Made by a program: the position numbers and the translations under genes
In this document: positions 23,803-34,625 of the stretch, piece after piece
Position numbering within the stretch: the first letter of the stretch is position 1
Layout: each line of letters starts with the position of its first letter
Origin: Ananas comosus
Lineage: Eukaryota; Streptophyta; Magnoliopsida; Poales; Bromeliaceae
Length of the DNA: 64,000 nt
Assembly (NCBI RefSeq): GCF_001540865.1
Contig: NC_033640.1
Location: 9,018,834 to 9,082,833 of the forward strand
Direction: 5' to 3'
Notes under the pieces: model-generated
Told to the model about the DNA's origin: nothing
Databases searched by the model: none
What the model saw: the letters and a program-made list of their open reading frames with translations, nothing else

Positions 23803-25977
23803 CGACTCCGACATCTACCGCTTCCTCGACTTCACCGTGCCGAACCCCTCCCCTTCGAACCCCCGTCTCATCGCCGCCGCTTCCCGTAATTCAATTACCG
23901 CCCCGCCGCCCCCCCCGCCGCCCCGCCCCCGCCCCGCCATCACCAGCACGCGGTGGACTCCGAGGAGGTTGTGCTGATCCCGAACATTGCCCCCATTCTC
24001 GAGCCACCGCCGCTCCTCCCCCCTCCGCGCAGGCCCTCTGCAGGCCAAGGTGACGATGTCGGTCCCATGATCGAAGGGATTCAGAGTGTCAGCGTGGAGG
24101 AGGAAGAGGATCACGGGAGTTCGTCCTCGTCAACAGGCCCCAACATAGAGATCACCGAGGAGGAGACCGTGTTTCAGCGGCTCGAGCCAGGGCAGTTGGA
24201 TTGTAGCGCATGCCATGTTCTACGAGAAGTGCTCCATTCCAATGGTAAAATCTAACGGTAGATAAGAATGTGTTTCAAAAGATGTACGTACACATCTAGT
24301 AAGACTCAGAATAATCCGCTATTTCTCTCATATTGCAGAATCTCGGACCATGACGTTCGCGGTGCATGGCAGCCTAGGCACGTTCGATCACGCCATACTC
24401 GAAGCGGAGTACCTCCGCGAAGGTGGCCAACCTGCGAGAAAAGAGCTTTTCTACGTGGAGTAAGGGGATATAATTTTTTCGAAAACTTTCAAACTTCAAG
24501 GGATTCGGTATATTCTGATGACGGTCTTCGTCGATTTTATGCAGTTTAAGTTCGCAGACGCACGAGCGCGTGAAGAGCATCGTGATCGAGTGCACGACGC
24601 TGCTGAAGGCCGACACAAGTGGCGTGTTCCATGACTCAGTTTCCTCCTTCTACGACGCGCTGTGTGGCGACATTCCTCTGAGCGCACCTGCATACACTCC
24701 TGCCGCCACCGTAGTTGCGCCACCGCCACTGCAGTCGTCGGAGCCGATATCTCTGCCGCCGCTACCTATCGAACCGGTCTCGTTAGCCCAACCACCACCG
24801 GAGCCCGAATTTACAGGTGATAGATCATGATCCATGAGGTTCACTCACATGGATTTCTTTTCTTTTTTTCCTCCCTAAGTCATCTAGTCACTTATTTACC
24901 TGGTAAAATTTGGAATTTTTTCTTTTTCTCCTCCCTAAGTCATCTAGTCACTTATTTACCTGGTAAAATTTGGAATTTTGCATATATGTTGCAAATGAAG
25001 AGGACATTGATAATTTCGAAGGCTACATATGTTGGTAAGAAAAATAAAAAGTCCCATTTTGTTAGGGGCTCGGCAAGTAATAAATACATGCATGAAACAC
25101 GCGTGCATGGACTACAACATGCACGTTCAATTCCATGCATGTAGCCACAATTCTAATTAATTGATTAATTAATTGCATGGGACTCGTTATGTAAATTTCC
25201 AAATCTCATTCAAAAAATTTAAAATCCATTAACATCGCTTCTATTTTCGACTTCCTTTCTTTTATTTGTTCGGGGTCGTGTGTATATATATATATATATA
25301 TATATGTATAGGAGATATACCCTCATGGATCTTCGAATCGGATGCCGGCCCCAGCGACATCGCGGGGCCGTCGCAACCGCCGAGCGCTGCACCGGGACCG
25401 AGCACCGACCCTTCTCAAATCTTACCTCAGGCGACTGCGCCGCAGATGGGCCGTGCGCCGTCGAACATTCGGAGAAGCTGGCTCGCACTTCAGGTGCTTT
25501 ATATTTTTCAAAGAAAATAGTTTTGGCAAGTGAGTGATGGTTATATATATATAGATGTATATGATTGAAATTGAGCAGAGGCGAAGGACTGCAAACATGG
25601 GACTGAGCGAGCTGGCGGAGTATCTACACCTTCCGATGGCGGAAGCTGCGCGGCGGCTGCGGCTCTGCTCGACCGCGCTCAAGCACGTCTGTCGCCGCAT
25701 CGGCATGTCTCGCTGGCCCAGCCGACAGGTATTGTATACTATAAATATTTTTCTCTCGATTGAATTCGTTGCGCCTGCATGTCGTGGGTTGATCGTTTGG
25801 GTCGATTTTGACGCGCAGATAAATGCGATCGACCGGCAGATAGCGCGGCTGCAGAAGGACCTGGTGAGAGGGACGAGAAGGGGCGGACTGCTGGCGATAA
25901 AGGAGGAGCTCGAACGGCTTCAGGAGCGGAGGGCGAGGCTCTATGAAGGGCAGAACCCTAGCGAGGGGGCCGAGTAG
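23774..25977 (+). CDS. RKD: RWP-RK domain transcription factor (RKD type), exon 1 frameshifted
   Basis: RKD proteins bind DNA through an RWP-RK helix-turn-helix and control egg-cell and embryo programmes in plants. Six exons with GT-AG introns: 23774-24244, 24339-24459, 24545-24816, 25312-25493, 25579-25728, 25819-25977. The RWP-RK domain spans exons 5-6: GLSELAEYLHLPMAEAARRL, then LKHVCRRIGMSRWPSRQINAIDR; the signature RWPxRK reads RWPSRQ. A charged coiled-coil-like tail follows to the stop. Exons 2-3 carry a conserved-looking N-terminal region (MTFAVHGSLGTFDHAILEAE), then a Pro-rich linker. Exon 1 does not stay open: the frame from ATG 23774 must shift to the frame of EEVVLIPNIAPIL between 23889 and 23977, across a C-rich run. 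That equals one missing (or two extra) bases: a sequencing error or a real lesion. Confidence 0.85.
24860..24979. repeat. 60-bp perfect tandem duplication in RKD intron 3
   Basis: CTCCCTAAGTCATCTAGTCA...TGGTAAAATTTGGAATTTT appears twice at a spacing of exactly 60 bp, with only the T/C-rich lead differing slightly. Recent, non-coding. Confidence 0.9.
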
Positions 25978-26234
25978 TGGTCTCGCACCATGGATAATCG
26001 GATTAATAAGAGAGAGTTATATAACTCTATTATTGGAATAAATGATAATAAGAGCATTTGTGTGTGTTTGTTGTTGCTTTCCATTTCAAGTGAACTTTGT
26101 TGTTGTTATTCATGCGGATGTAAGCATGGTTTGATTAATAATAAATAACATTATTGCATGCCCTAATATGTTGTTATTACTTTGAATTACATGTATACAA
26201 TCGAAAAAAGATGTGGAAAAACATATCCATTGTG

Positions 26235-29200
26235 TCACAACTTTAGATTGATCTTCTCGGACCATTTGAATATATCAGAATAAACCCGATCGCCGCCCAG
26301 GTCCTCTCCGGTGGCGCCCGCCGCCACTCTAATGATATCCTCTATCAACGCGAAGTTTCCCATTATGTCGACGTGTGCCCCGCTCTGCGTCCCCCGCCCT
26401 TCGAGGAGATTCGCGGGCGGGGCATGATTGTACTCCCTTATGTAAGTCTTTATGCCGGAAGGATTGAACCGGGTTCTCCCCCGCCATCCCTTCGCGCACA
26501 TGAAGCCCGCGCTCAGAGCTGGCACGGTCTCATCCCCGTTGGACAAGTAGACGCCGTCGCGTAAGCAGCTGCCCTTGTGCTCGCCGTTGGCTGATGTGTC
26601 GATCTGGAAAGGGATGTGGCACTCGGTCGAGCGTGATACTTTGTACACGTACGCTCTTTCTGTAGGAATGCCGACCCCGTATAAAGAGAATATCTCCATT
26701 TCAGGGGCATTTGGCAATCTGTCAAAATACACAGGAATCGAGATCAAACTTCTGGATTGAAATTGAAACACTAAGGAAGAATCTGCAACTATCAAAAGTA
26801 GTCCGAAACATGGGTTAGACGAATCATACTTTGTTTCCAGGGGGTTCGACCAATATTTGTAGTGGTTGTACTTTGGGTCATCCAAGTTATCAGCGATTCC
26901 GTATGAGAAGTGAGCGTTTCCACGGTTCATCATCTTTGGAGCGACAAATTGAAGAAGATCTAGAATAGAACCAGCCGTATGCACTTTGTAATCGGCCACG
27001 GCCTTAATTCCGCCCCATCCCAATTCATGGTACTCTGTCCAAATATCACTGCATGACACATTTAAGTGGGCATAGCTGTAGCCTTTCACAGCATCCTGTA
27101 TAAAATGTCATGTTAACATTCAACATAACATGCTCAATGGGAACAAAATAATTTACAAAGAGGAAATCACCCAGAATCCTCCATTTAAATTCAATCAAGA
27201 AATACACACCCGAAAATCCATCCTCTCAATTTTGGAGGATGCCTCAGCAACATCTTTTCCGAAAGAAATCATTCTCCCAAAGTTCACAACTTGTGACTGA
27301 AATTCCCTATTATTTGTATTGTCACCCTGAGAAACATCAGAGTCGTTGTTTTTTGACTTCTTGGAGCTGCAAGCAAAGCCCTCTTCGGGAGACCAATCTA
27401 GATCTCCCCAAATTGTCTCACCGCCTTTTGGAATCATAGACATAGTTGAATCCCATGTACGTGTCATACGCATGATATGCTGCAAAGTATGAAGCCCAAG
27501 GAAGTCAGATCCTAACACCCCAGGTGCCATAGCCCTGTACAAAAAGTTAATAGTAGTAAGATATAACCCATTCTTGTGTCATCTCAAGTCGAAAAATTAA
27601 GTTCATATTAAAAAGCAAAATAGATGATTAACATGCCTTGTTCAACCATATCTCTGAAAAATTCATAACTCTTCTAAGAGGAAAGAACCTCGTATAATAT
27701 GAAAACGACCATTGTCCAAACAGAGAACAGAGTATATTTTAAAAGATTGGCCATGTTGTATTTATAAGTATGGGAACCAAACTCTTGGTCATAATCAGGT
27801 AAGACAGACTCGCCACAAAGCATTCTAAGGCCAGTTTGCTGGAAGAGCTGTTCACCTAATACCTTGTATTTCCCATTCATTCAACCTAAGAGCAACACTA
27901 CAAAGATTCACATGGCATAATAAGGAAATAATGATAGGTGATATTCTGAGATTCAGAGAATTGACCTCTTCTCTGAAGCCCAAATAGGATGTATCAGCAA
28001 CAAAAGACCACCAATGCTTGGCATCTAGTTTCCATTTATATAATAAAGCCTTCGAATGATGTTCAGAATTATATTCGTGGTTAGGTTGGAGAAAATTGAC
28101 ATGCTAGAAAAGGTTAAGTACACTGAGACACAAAAACACAAAGCAGTTCAACTAGATTACCTAGCAACAGCAACATCTCTGGCTTCAGCCGAGAACAGTC
28201 CAGTAACTGCTTTTGGAAGACCTAAGAAAGGTCCGCCAATATTCATTACTGCTTTGATATGCTTTGCACACCAGTTTGGACCACCGCCGCCACCCATAGG
28301 AGCAGGTGCCTCAACCCACTTCATAAAATGCAAGAAGTATAGAACTCCCATGGAATGTGGTATTACTACCACTTTATTGCCACCATTTGTAGATACCATG
28401 AGTTCTATGTTGCTTTTGATTCCGCTTAATGTTTGATCCCTGATCTACAAAGAAATAATTGGTCTATTAATAGAAAGACAAGCACACATGAAGTACACAC
28501 ATGAAGTACAAAAGCCAGAACAAGAAATTCATCTGGAGTAACAGATAAAAGGTGCTTTTACATATTCATTGCTGCAAACTTATCTATTTACAGTTCTACT
28601 ACTGTGAACTCCGAATTTTTGGATATACCCCTTGAAAGTGTAGTTTCTACAAAACTATGTATTACTTTGCAGGGGATTATGAAATCTTATGGAATATTAG
28701 TTGTCGAGCAGTGCATATTGAATTCAATAATTCAATTACCTCGGTATTCTGAAAAGATATTCTCCAATCATATGCAGCCATATACATTGTCTTCTCTTCA
28801 TAACCAATGCTCGCCAAATTAGCAATTAAAACTGCCCAGACAAAATATCCAGGAGCAAAATAGTCCGCCGCGACAAGTCCTGTGACTGGTCTAACTCTTA
28901 TACCAGGAGGATCCAATCCAGTTTCATTGTCCAGTGACATATGGTCAACCCAGCACAAAGGTCTGCATATATTAAAGTGACAGAAAAGACAGAGTTGATA
29001 CTGGTAAATCCACAAATGCAGTTCATAAAGGACATAATGGCTTTCAGAATTTGTGACTATTATCTTTCTATACTTATGTTTGAAGAAATGAAGATACAGC
29101 ATATAGGCCAACAATTGGCAAAACAGAGATGTCAAAATGCTATTGTGATGTTTATTTTGGTATTCTAATGTTTATTTTGATGGTGAAAAGTAATAATTAA

Positions 29201-29988
29201 GGTTCCAAACCTTTCAAAGACTCTCAGGTAAGGGCAATTTATCAAATATCAAAGCAGCAGTGGCTACATACAACTCAGTTTGGCTACATCTTTCCCTGTC
29301 ATGAATTAATCCGAAGAAAGTAGAAAACCAATCAAAGCCTTCATAAGAGAAGAAGCTATTTTGATCAATAAAACAGAAATTTTGCATTCCCATCCTAGTT
29401 TCCAATCGCCAAAAGCACTAAAACTTGCAAATTCTGCAAAAAAAAAAACAAAAGAAAAATAATTCCCCATTTCGAGCTCCCCTAAAATGCCCACCTACTT
29501 TTTCCATAAAATCCCTATTCCTCCTTTCCAAAGATGTAATTTCACCTCCACACTTCCTAAACCTCAATTTTCCACCAAAACCAACAGCAAGATTAGGAAA
29601 CCGTGGCAATAAATCGAGTGCACAAGAGCATGTATTGGTACTACCTCTTATAGATCTCGCCGAAGGATCCGCCCCAGAGGCGCTTGCGGAAGAGCCCCTC
29701 GGCGCAGTGGTGGCCCTCCCAGAGCTCGAGCCCCCCGGTGACGATCCCGGGGACGAACACCACCGGGTGCTTCGCCGCGAGCCCCTCCTTCCGGAGCCTC
29801 GCCCCGGGCGGGTCCGGGGGCGGCCCCGCGATCGCCTCCGCCACGTACTGCGGGATCGAGGGGGGCATCGCGTTGTAGAGGAAGATGAGGATCCACCACG
29901 CCGAGCATATCCACCCGATCGTCCAGCAGCAGCTATCCACGCACGACCACCTCCCCCCCTTCCCCTTCCTCTCCCCCTCCCCCTCCCC

Positions 29989-30020
<32 letters not shown>

Positions 30021-30150
30021 ACGAAGAAGAAGAAGGCGACTTCTTCGCCTTGCCCTTGGAGGATTCGGCGTCGGCGTCGGCGTCGGCGTCGGAGGAGGCG
30101 GAGGGCTTCTTCTCGGCCTCCGAGGGCTTCCTCCGCCGCAGCATCGACAT
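26235..30150 (-). CDS. PDAT1: Phospholipid:diacylglycerol acyltransferase 1
   Basis: ER-membrane enzyme of the LCAT family that moves the sn-2 acyl chain of phosphatidylcholine to diacylglycerol, making triacylglycerol without acyl-CoA. Exons in coding order: 30150-29645, 28962-28740, 28444-28161, 27534-27210, 27095-26830, 26718-26235; all introns GT-AG and phases agree (695 aa; Arabidopsis PDAT1 is 671). The basic, Ser/Ala-rich cytosolic N-terminus holds DADADADA and poly-Ala runs from simple repeats; one membrane helix lies at about residues 72-93 (CCWTIGWICSAWWILIFLY). FVPGIVTGGLELW (about 132) precedes the catalytic Ser274 in PHSMGV; Asp597 in NGDETVP and His650 in GAHVDIMGN complete the triad. 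ATG 30148-30150 was chosen because it gives the MSMLRRRKP start; the frame is open upstream but without a better start. Complete and apparently functional. Confidence 0.96.
26719..26829 (-). other. In-frame, stop-free intron of PDAT1
   Basis: Bounded by GTATGA and TTTTGACAG between LETK and LPNAPEME. It is 111 nt, divisible by three, and has no stop in the coding frame. Retention would add exactly 37 residues between the catalytic Ser and Asp without breaking the frame. Family members join LETK directly to LPNAPEM, so splicing is the norm. Confidence 0.85.
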
Positions 30151-30361
30151 CACCGACGATGTATGGTGGGGGTAAGGGCGAGGGTAAACGCAAAACCCTA
30201 GCTCCCGATTCTTCGAAACCCTAACCCTAGCAGGAGAGAGGTGTCGATGGAGAGGAAGAGGGAGAGGGAGAGGGAGAGGAGATGATCGAAGCGAACTCCC
30301 GCTCGATTTTGTCGCCCTTCGTTTCAGAGTGTAAGCGAAGAAGAAGAGAAGCGAATAACGC

Positions 30362-30390
30362 AAGAGAGAGAGAGAGAGAGAGAGAGAGAG
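30362..30390. repeat. (GA)n microsatellite in the PDAT1 leader
   Basis: About 14 AG units, likely in the 5' UTR of PDAT1 some 210-240 bases before the start codon. Confidence 0.85.
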
Positions 30391-30655
30391 TGTGTGTGGA
30401 GTAAACGGTACGTACCCTACTGACGCGTCCGCATGCGAACTAGAAAGATCCACCGTTTAATGATGCGGGAGGATACATCGACGGCGGATTTGATCCCCCG
30501 CACAGCGTCCGCACCCGGGTGATGCCCACTCTCGAGGTCAAACACGTGGCTGGAAATTAGTGGCTGGGGTTGGGATAAGAGTGGGACCCTGCTGTTGCGG
30601 ATCAGCTGTTTGTGTTCAAACAGTTTTACGCCTCCCACGTTGCGAATGGCAATGT

Positions 30656-30665
30656 GACACGTGTC
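30656..30665. promoter_or_regulatory. G-box/ABRE palindrome upstream of PDAT1
   Basis: GACACGTGTC is a perfect 10-bp palindrome with an ACGT core, about 0.5 kb upstream of the start codon. A second CACGTGG is at about 30544. Such sites bind bZIP and bHLH factors and often confer ABA or stress response; that use here is inference. Confidence 0.5.
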
Positions 30666-30699
30666 GTACGAAATTGACTGGTTATAGGGGCGGCGCGGG

Positions 30700-32560
30700 A
30701 AGAAGAACCCTTCAACTGTTTAACGGAAATGCCATTTGATTTCGATCTATTTACGAAAATGCTATTCTATCGGTTATCGACATTAGCCTTCGATTTCGAG
30801 CTATTTTACGGAAATGCCATTCTGAGAAAAACCAGCCTTTTTTTTTTTTTTTTGCTTAAAAGTGCAGTGCCGTTCTGAAAACTGAAATTGACTCGTCAAT
30901 TTTCTTTTTTTTTTTTTTTTATTGATTGGCATCTTCTTTAATTTCTAATCTCTATGATTTGAACTTTTATAATTAATTATGTTAAAAATATTTGTTAAAT
31001 TTTATGGCTCGATTACTATTAGCGATTAATTAACTTAATTTTATTAGTTATAACGTAGTTTAATTTGTTTAATTAAATTTGATAAAATTATCGGTTAATT
31101 TGATAAAATTCCTAATTCGACTTCTCCCTACTATTTTACCTGTTATTGCTTTAGTCGTAAAACATAGATGAACTCTACAGGGGATTTTTGTAGTTAGTAT
31201 TTTAAATTTTTAGATACAGAAATTTATTTGCAAATGATGTGTGCATGGAGGTAAAAGTAACAATAGTATTCATTCTGTTGAAAATATATATGTAATATGT
31301 TGTTCGTTTATTTCTTGTAGAAATATGATCATATTTGATCCGACAGAACTATTCATTGGTACGGAGTGATTCCGCTCACATGTAACTGCGTTCTCTCAGA
31401 AAAATACGGTAATGCTTAATCATCTAACCATATGTAACAAAATAGAGCTCTTTGATAGCCAACTAATCTTACGGTCCATATTGATTCCATATTGCGTGGA
31501 CGGCGGAATCACCCTGCATAGATTTTAGACAATCCGTGCCCAAATTCCTATTCCACATAATATTTTCTCATTCCACAGAAGCTTCTAGAATAGTTTGGGC
31601 CCCCCTTTATCTAAGCAAGAAAATTCCAAATTTAGATCTGTTTTGAAAAGTTTCTTTGTGTTCTTTTTTTCTATTTTGGACCATATGAGGATTTAATTTC
31701 CATTTTTATTTGGATCATACAAGCCACATTAATTGGGCCATTGCATAAAAAATCAGCCCAAATATGCGTTAGCTCGACTCTCTTCGACCTCAGGCCTAAG
31801 ATATGAAAATCGCGAAAATATATCTGCAATGCTTGTACTATATAAGATAGATAACATGTCAATCAAAATTATACTATTATATTTATATATTTATCTACTT
31901 CAATTTAGAAGAGGCTTTCCTCGTCTCTGTTTAAGCTATTTAGTAATAACACTTTTAAAGTTCATAACCAACCCCCTCGGCTTGTACTTAAACAAGCGAA
32001 GTTGTTGAGTTTTACGTAAGTATTATTTCAGAGTATATTTTGCAGGCAAATAAAGAGGTAAACTTTTCGCAATTCGTCACATCATTAGTAGTTGAAGATC
32101 AAATAAGAGGAGCAAAGCACGAAGCTCCAAATTCCGAAATAAAAATAATTTAAAATAAAATTTTGAATATTGCAAATCTAGCATATGTACCAAAGAAGGC
32201 AAAGAGTAATACTCCCAAGTCTTGGGAGGGAGTGCACTTTTTGCCATGTTTAAGAATAGATCCACAATAATAACCCCATAAAATAGAATTAAAGAGTAGT
32301 ATAGTACAATGATTGTGATAGTAAAATTTGAAACCATATAAGTGGGTGCAATTAATATACTAATTAATTAATTAATGTAGTAATTAGTGGCATTGTCCTA
32401 TGCATTTATTTGAGAGGACACAATTAGTTGAGAGTTACTATTGGTCCTCCTTCTAGGACTAAACAAATGCTTAATTAATGCTATGGAGGTGTGTCAATGT
32501 GGTGGGGTTCCCTTAAGTGATGCTGAGTAAATTCTACATTAATTGCTCTTGTAAATTTCA

Positions 32561-32600
<40 letters not shown>

Positions 32601-33920
32601 TTCTAGTAAGAATAAGCAATTATCTAATGTATGTAGCACAGCATTTTTAAATAGTTTCGTTATATTTTCCCGAAAAGATTCAAATACTCTTTTTTCTGGT
32701 TTGGCATATTTACTTCATCATTGCGTGCTTATGTTTGGGGATCTTTCAATTTGATTAACAGTAGATTAGAAATGACTGTGAATCATGATTTTTATTTTTT
32801 GGCATCAAAATAATTAATTTTTGTGCGAAGGTTTTTGCAGTATAACAAAACGGTAATCACAGGACAGATCTGTTAAGGCACATATGAAATTATTTTCTTT
32901 TTTTAGTTCCCAAAGTGCTATTATTATGATATACAAACATACATATGTAGCTTTCTTTCATTATTTTTTTAAATTTTAATGGAAGCATTGTTTGTGTGCA
33001 AGTGATTTTTAATTTGAGTGATTTAAGAATCATCACATGGTGTGGCTTAAACCACTTATTATGCCATGTGGCATTTGATCCCATAGATGTGAATATGTGC
33101 ATTTAACTTTGGTAAATCATATATGAAGCCATGGTTGACTCATATATACATTTGTTTAATTTAAAGAGAAATCCATTAAATCCATTATTGATGAAGCATC
33201 AAAGGTGTGTTTTTTTCTTTTTTTTTGATCTTTTATGTTTTATTTAAATTTGATATTGATAATACACATATATCTAGACAATTTCATATAAGATAAAACT
33301 CATCTCCTTAGTCTTTGGAAAACATGATTCATAGCATTCCAATTATCTCCTCTCTTTGGTTAATTATTTTCTCTCTAGTTTAATTTGCAAATTTTAGGGA
33401 TTGTTTATTTCAACATAAATAGAAAAGAAAATTATTATATTCAAAGTAATCAATTACACCACTAGTTATTCACTTGTCCAAAAGTGTTTTACAAAAAAAA
33501 GAAAAAAAGAAAAAAGTATTGTATCTAATTTGAATTAGTTTTTTGGGGTTATTGCATGTTTTACCTAATAGATGAAAGAATAAGTCAGATTCATTATCTT
33601 ATTCCACTTTTGTTAATACAAATAGTAGAAATTTTTTGACTTACACAAAAAGTTAAAGTTATCCTCATTATCTGTGTTAAAATAAACACTCTATTAATTA
33701 ATAGGGGATTAAAAGTTGTGTTTATGAGTACTAATTAAGGATTATGCCTAAATAATATAATGAGTTCTATAAATTAATCCTTTTGGATAAAGATCATGGC
33801 AAGCTATAATGACACTACTATTTTGCAAAGTACTTTCCCTACGACCCTACTTCCAAGTGTACAATTTACTTGTAAGCACGTGTCGGCATCGAGTTCGTCG
33901 GCATCTTATTATATAATTTT
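30700..33920. other. AT-rich intergenic DNA between PDAT1 and the MITE/LINE cluster
   Basis: No convincing gene. An (AAT)n microsatellite occupies 32562-32600. Poly-T tracts at 30838-30853 and 30903-30920 flank the repeated phrase 'GAAATGCCATTCTGA/CGAAAATGCTATTCT' (about 30727-30880), possibly a small degenerate element. Remaining frames are short and chance. Confidence 0.5.
32562..32600. repeat. (AAT)n microsatellite
   Basis: About 13 uninterrupted AAT units. Confidence 0.9.
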
Positions 33921-33929
33921 TTAATGGAC

Positions 33930-34450
33930 AATTGCTTATATACTCTTAAAAAAATTCTGACTTTCTAATTTATTTTTTTTAGAAGGCTAATATTAGAAAT
34001 ACTCTTTTTACGTTCCAACTTATTTCAAATATATCTCTAGAGTTAAGTTCTGTTAATAAACTGTTAGAAATAACTGTTATCTCTATGAAATTACTATTTT
34101 ATCGTTTCAAATACACCCTTCTATCAGCACCAACTTTTCTTATTTGCCTTTAAGTTACGGACACCAAAAATATTTTAATTTTTGATCTTTTCAAATATAC
34201 CCTTTTATCATCATCAACATTTTTTATTTACCCTTAAATTAAGAGCAAAATATGTGTTTTAATTTTTTTTAACTTTGGTAAATATTTAACTCAGATTTAA
34301 CACATGTTAACTTAACGGGTAATAATTGAAAGAGTATTTTGAAATAGCGGAGAAACATATTATGGGTAGATTGAAAAGAAAAAAAAAGAATAAATAAAAT
34401 ATTTTAAAAGTTTTGACTTTTAAGGAATATATAAGTAATTATTTCTTTTT
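33930..34450. mobile_element. ~0.5-kb MITE, uninterrupted copy
   Basis: The left end ACAATTGCTTATATACTCTT and the right end, in reverse complement AATTACTTATATATTCC, form an inverted repeat. Internal landmarks TAACTGTTATCT, TTTCAAATA(T/C)ACCCTT (twice), TTAACTTAACGG and GAAAGAGTATTTTGAAATA are shared in order with the interrupted copy at 34626-37100. Non-coding. Confidence 0.65.
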
Positions 34451-34625
34451 TAATTATAGCCAGTAAGGACACCGTCAGAATTATCCTTAAAGATTACTGA
34501 TACGCAAACAATACATGTTATTTAATTTACTGACGACATGTACAGAATATGATCAGCGCACTAGCAACACTTTAAGAGTCTCTAAATATGAATCACTCCT
34601 TAGCTACTTTCGTTTTATTTTTTTG

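Noticed and set aside
29425..30201. Long + strand open frame of 258 codons
   Set aside because: It lies opposite PDAT1 exon 1 and the adjoining intron; its Pro/Arg/Gly-rich translation is an antisense shadow of GC-rich coding sequence.
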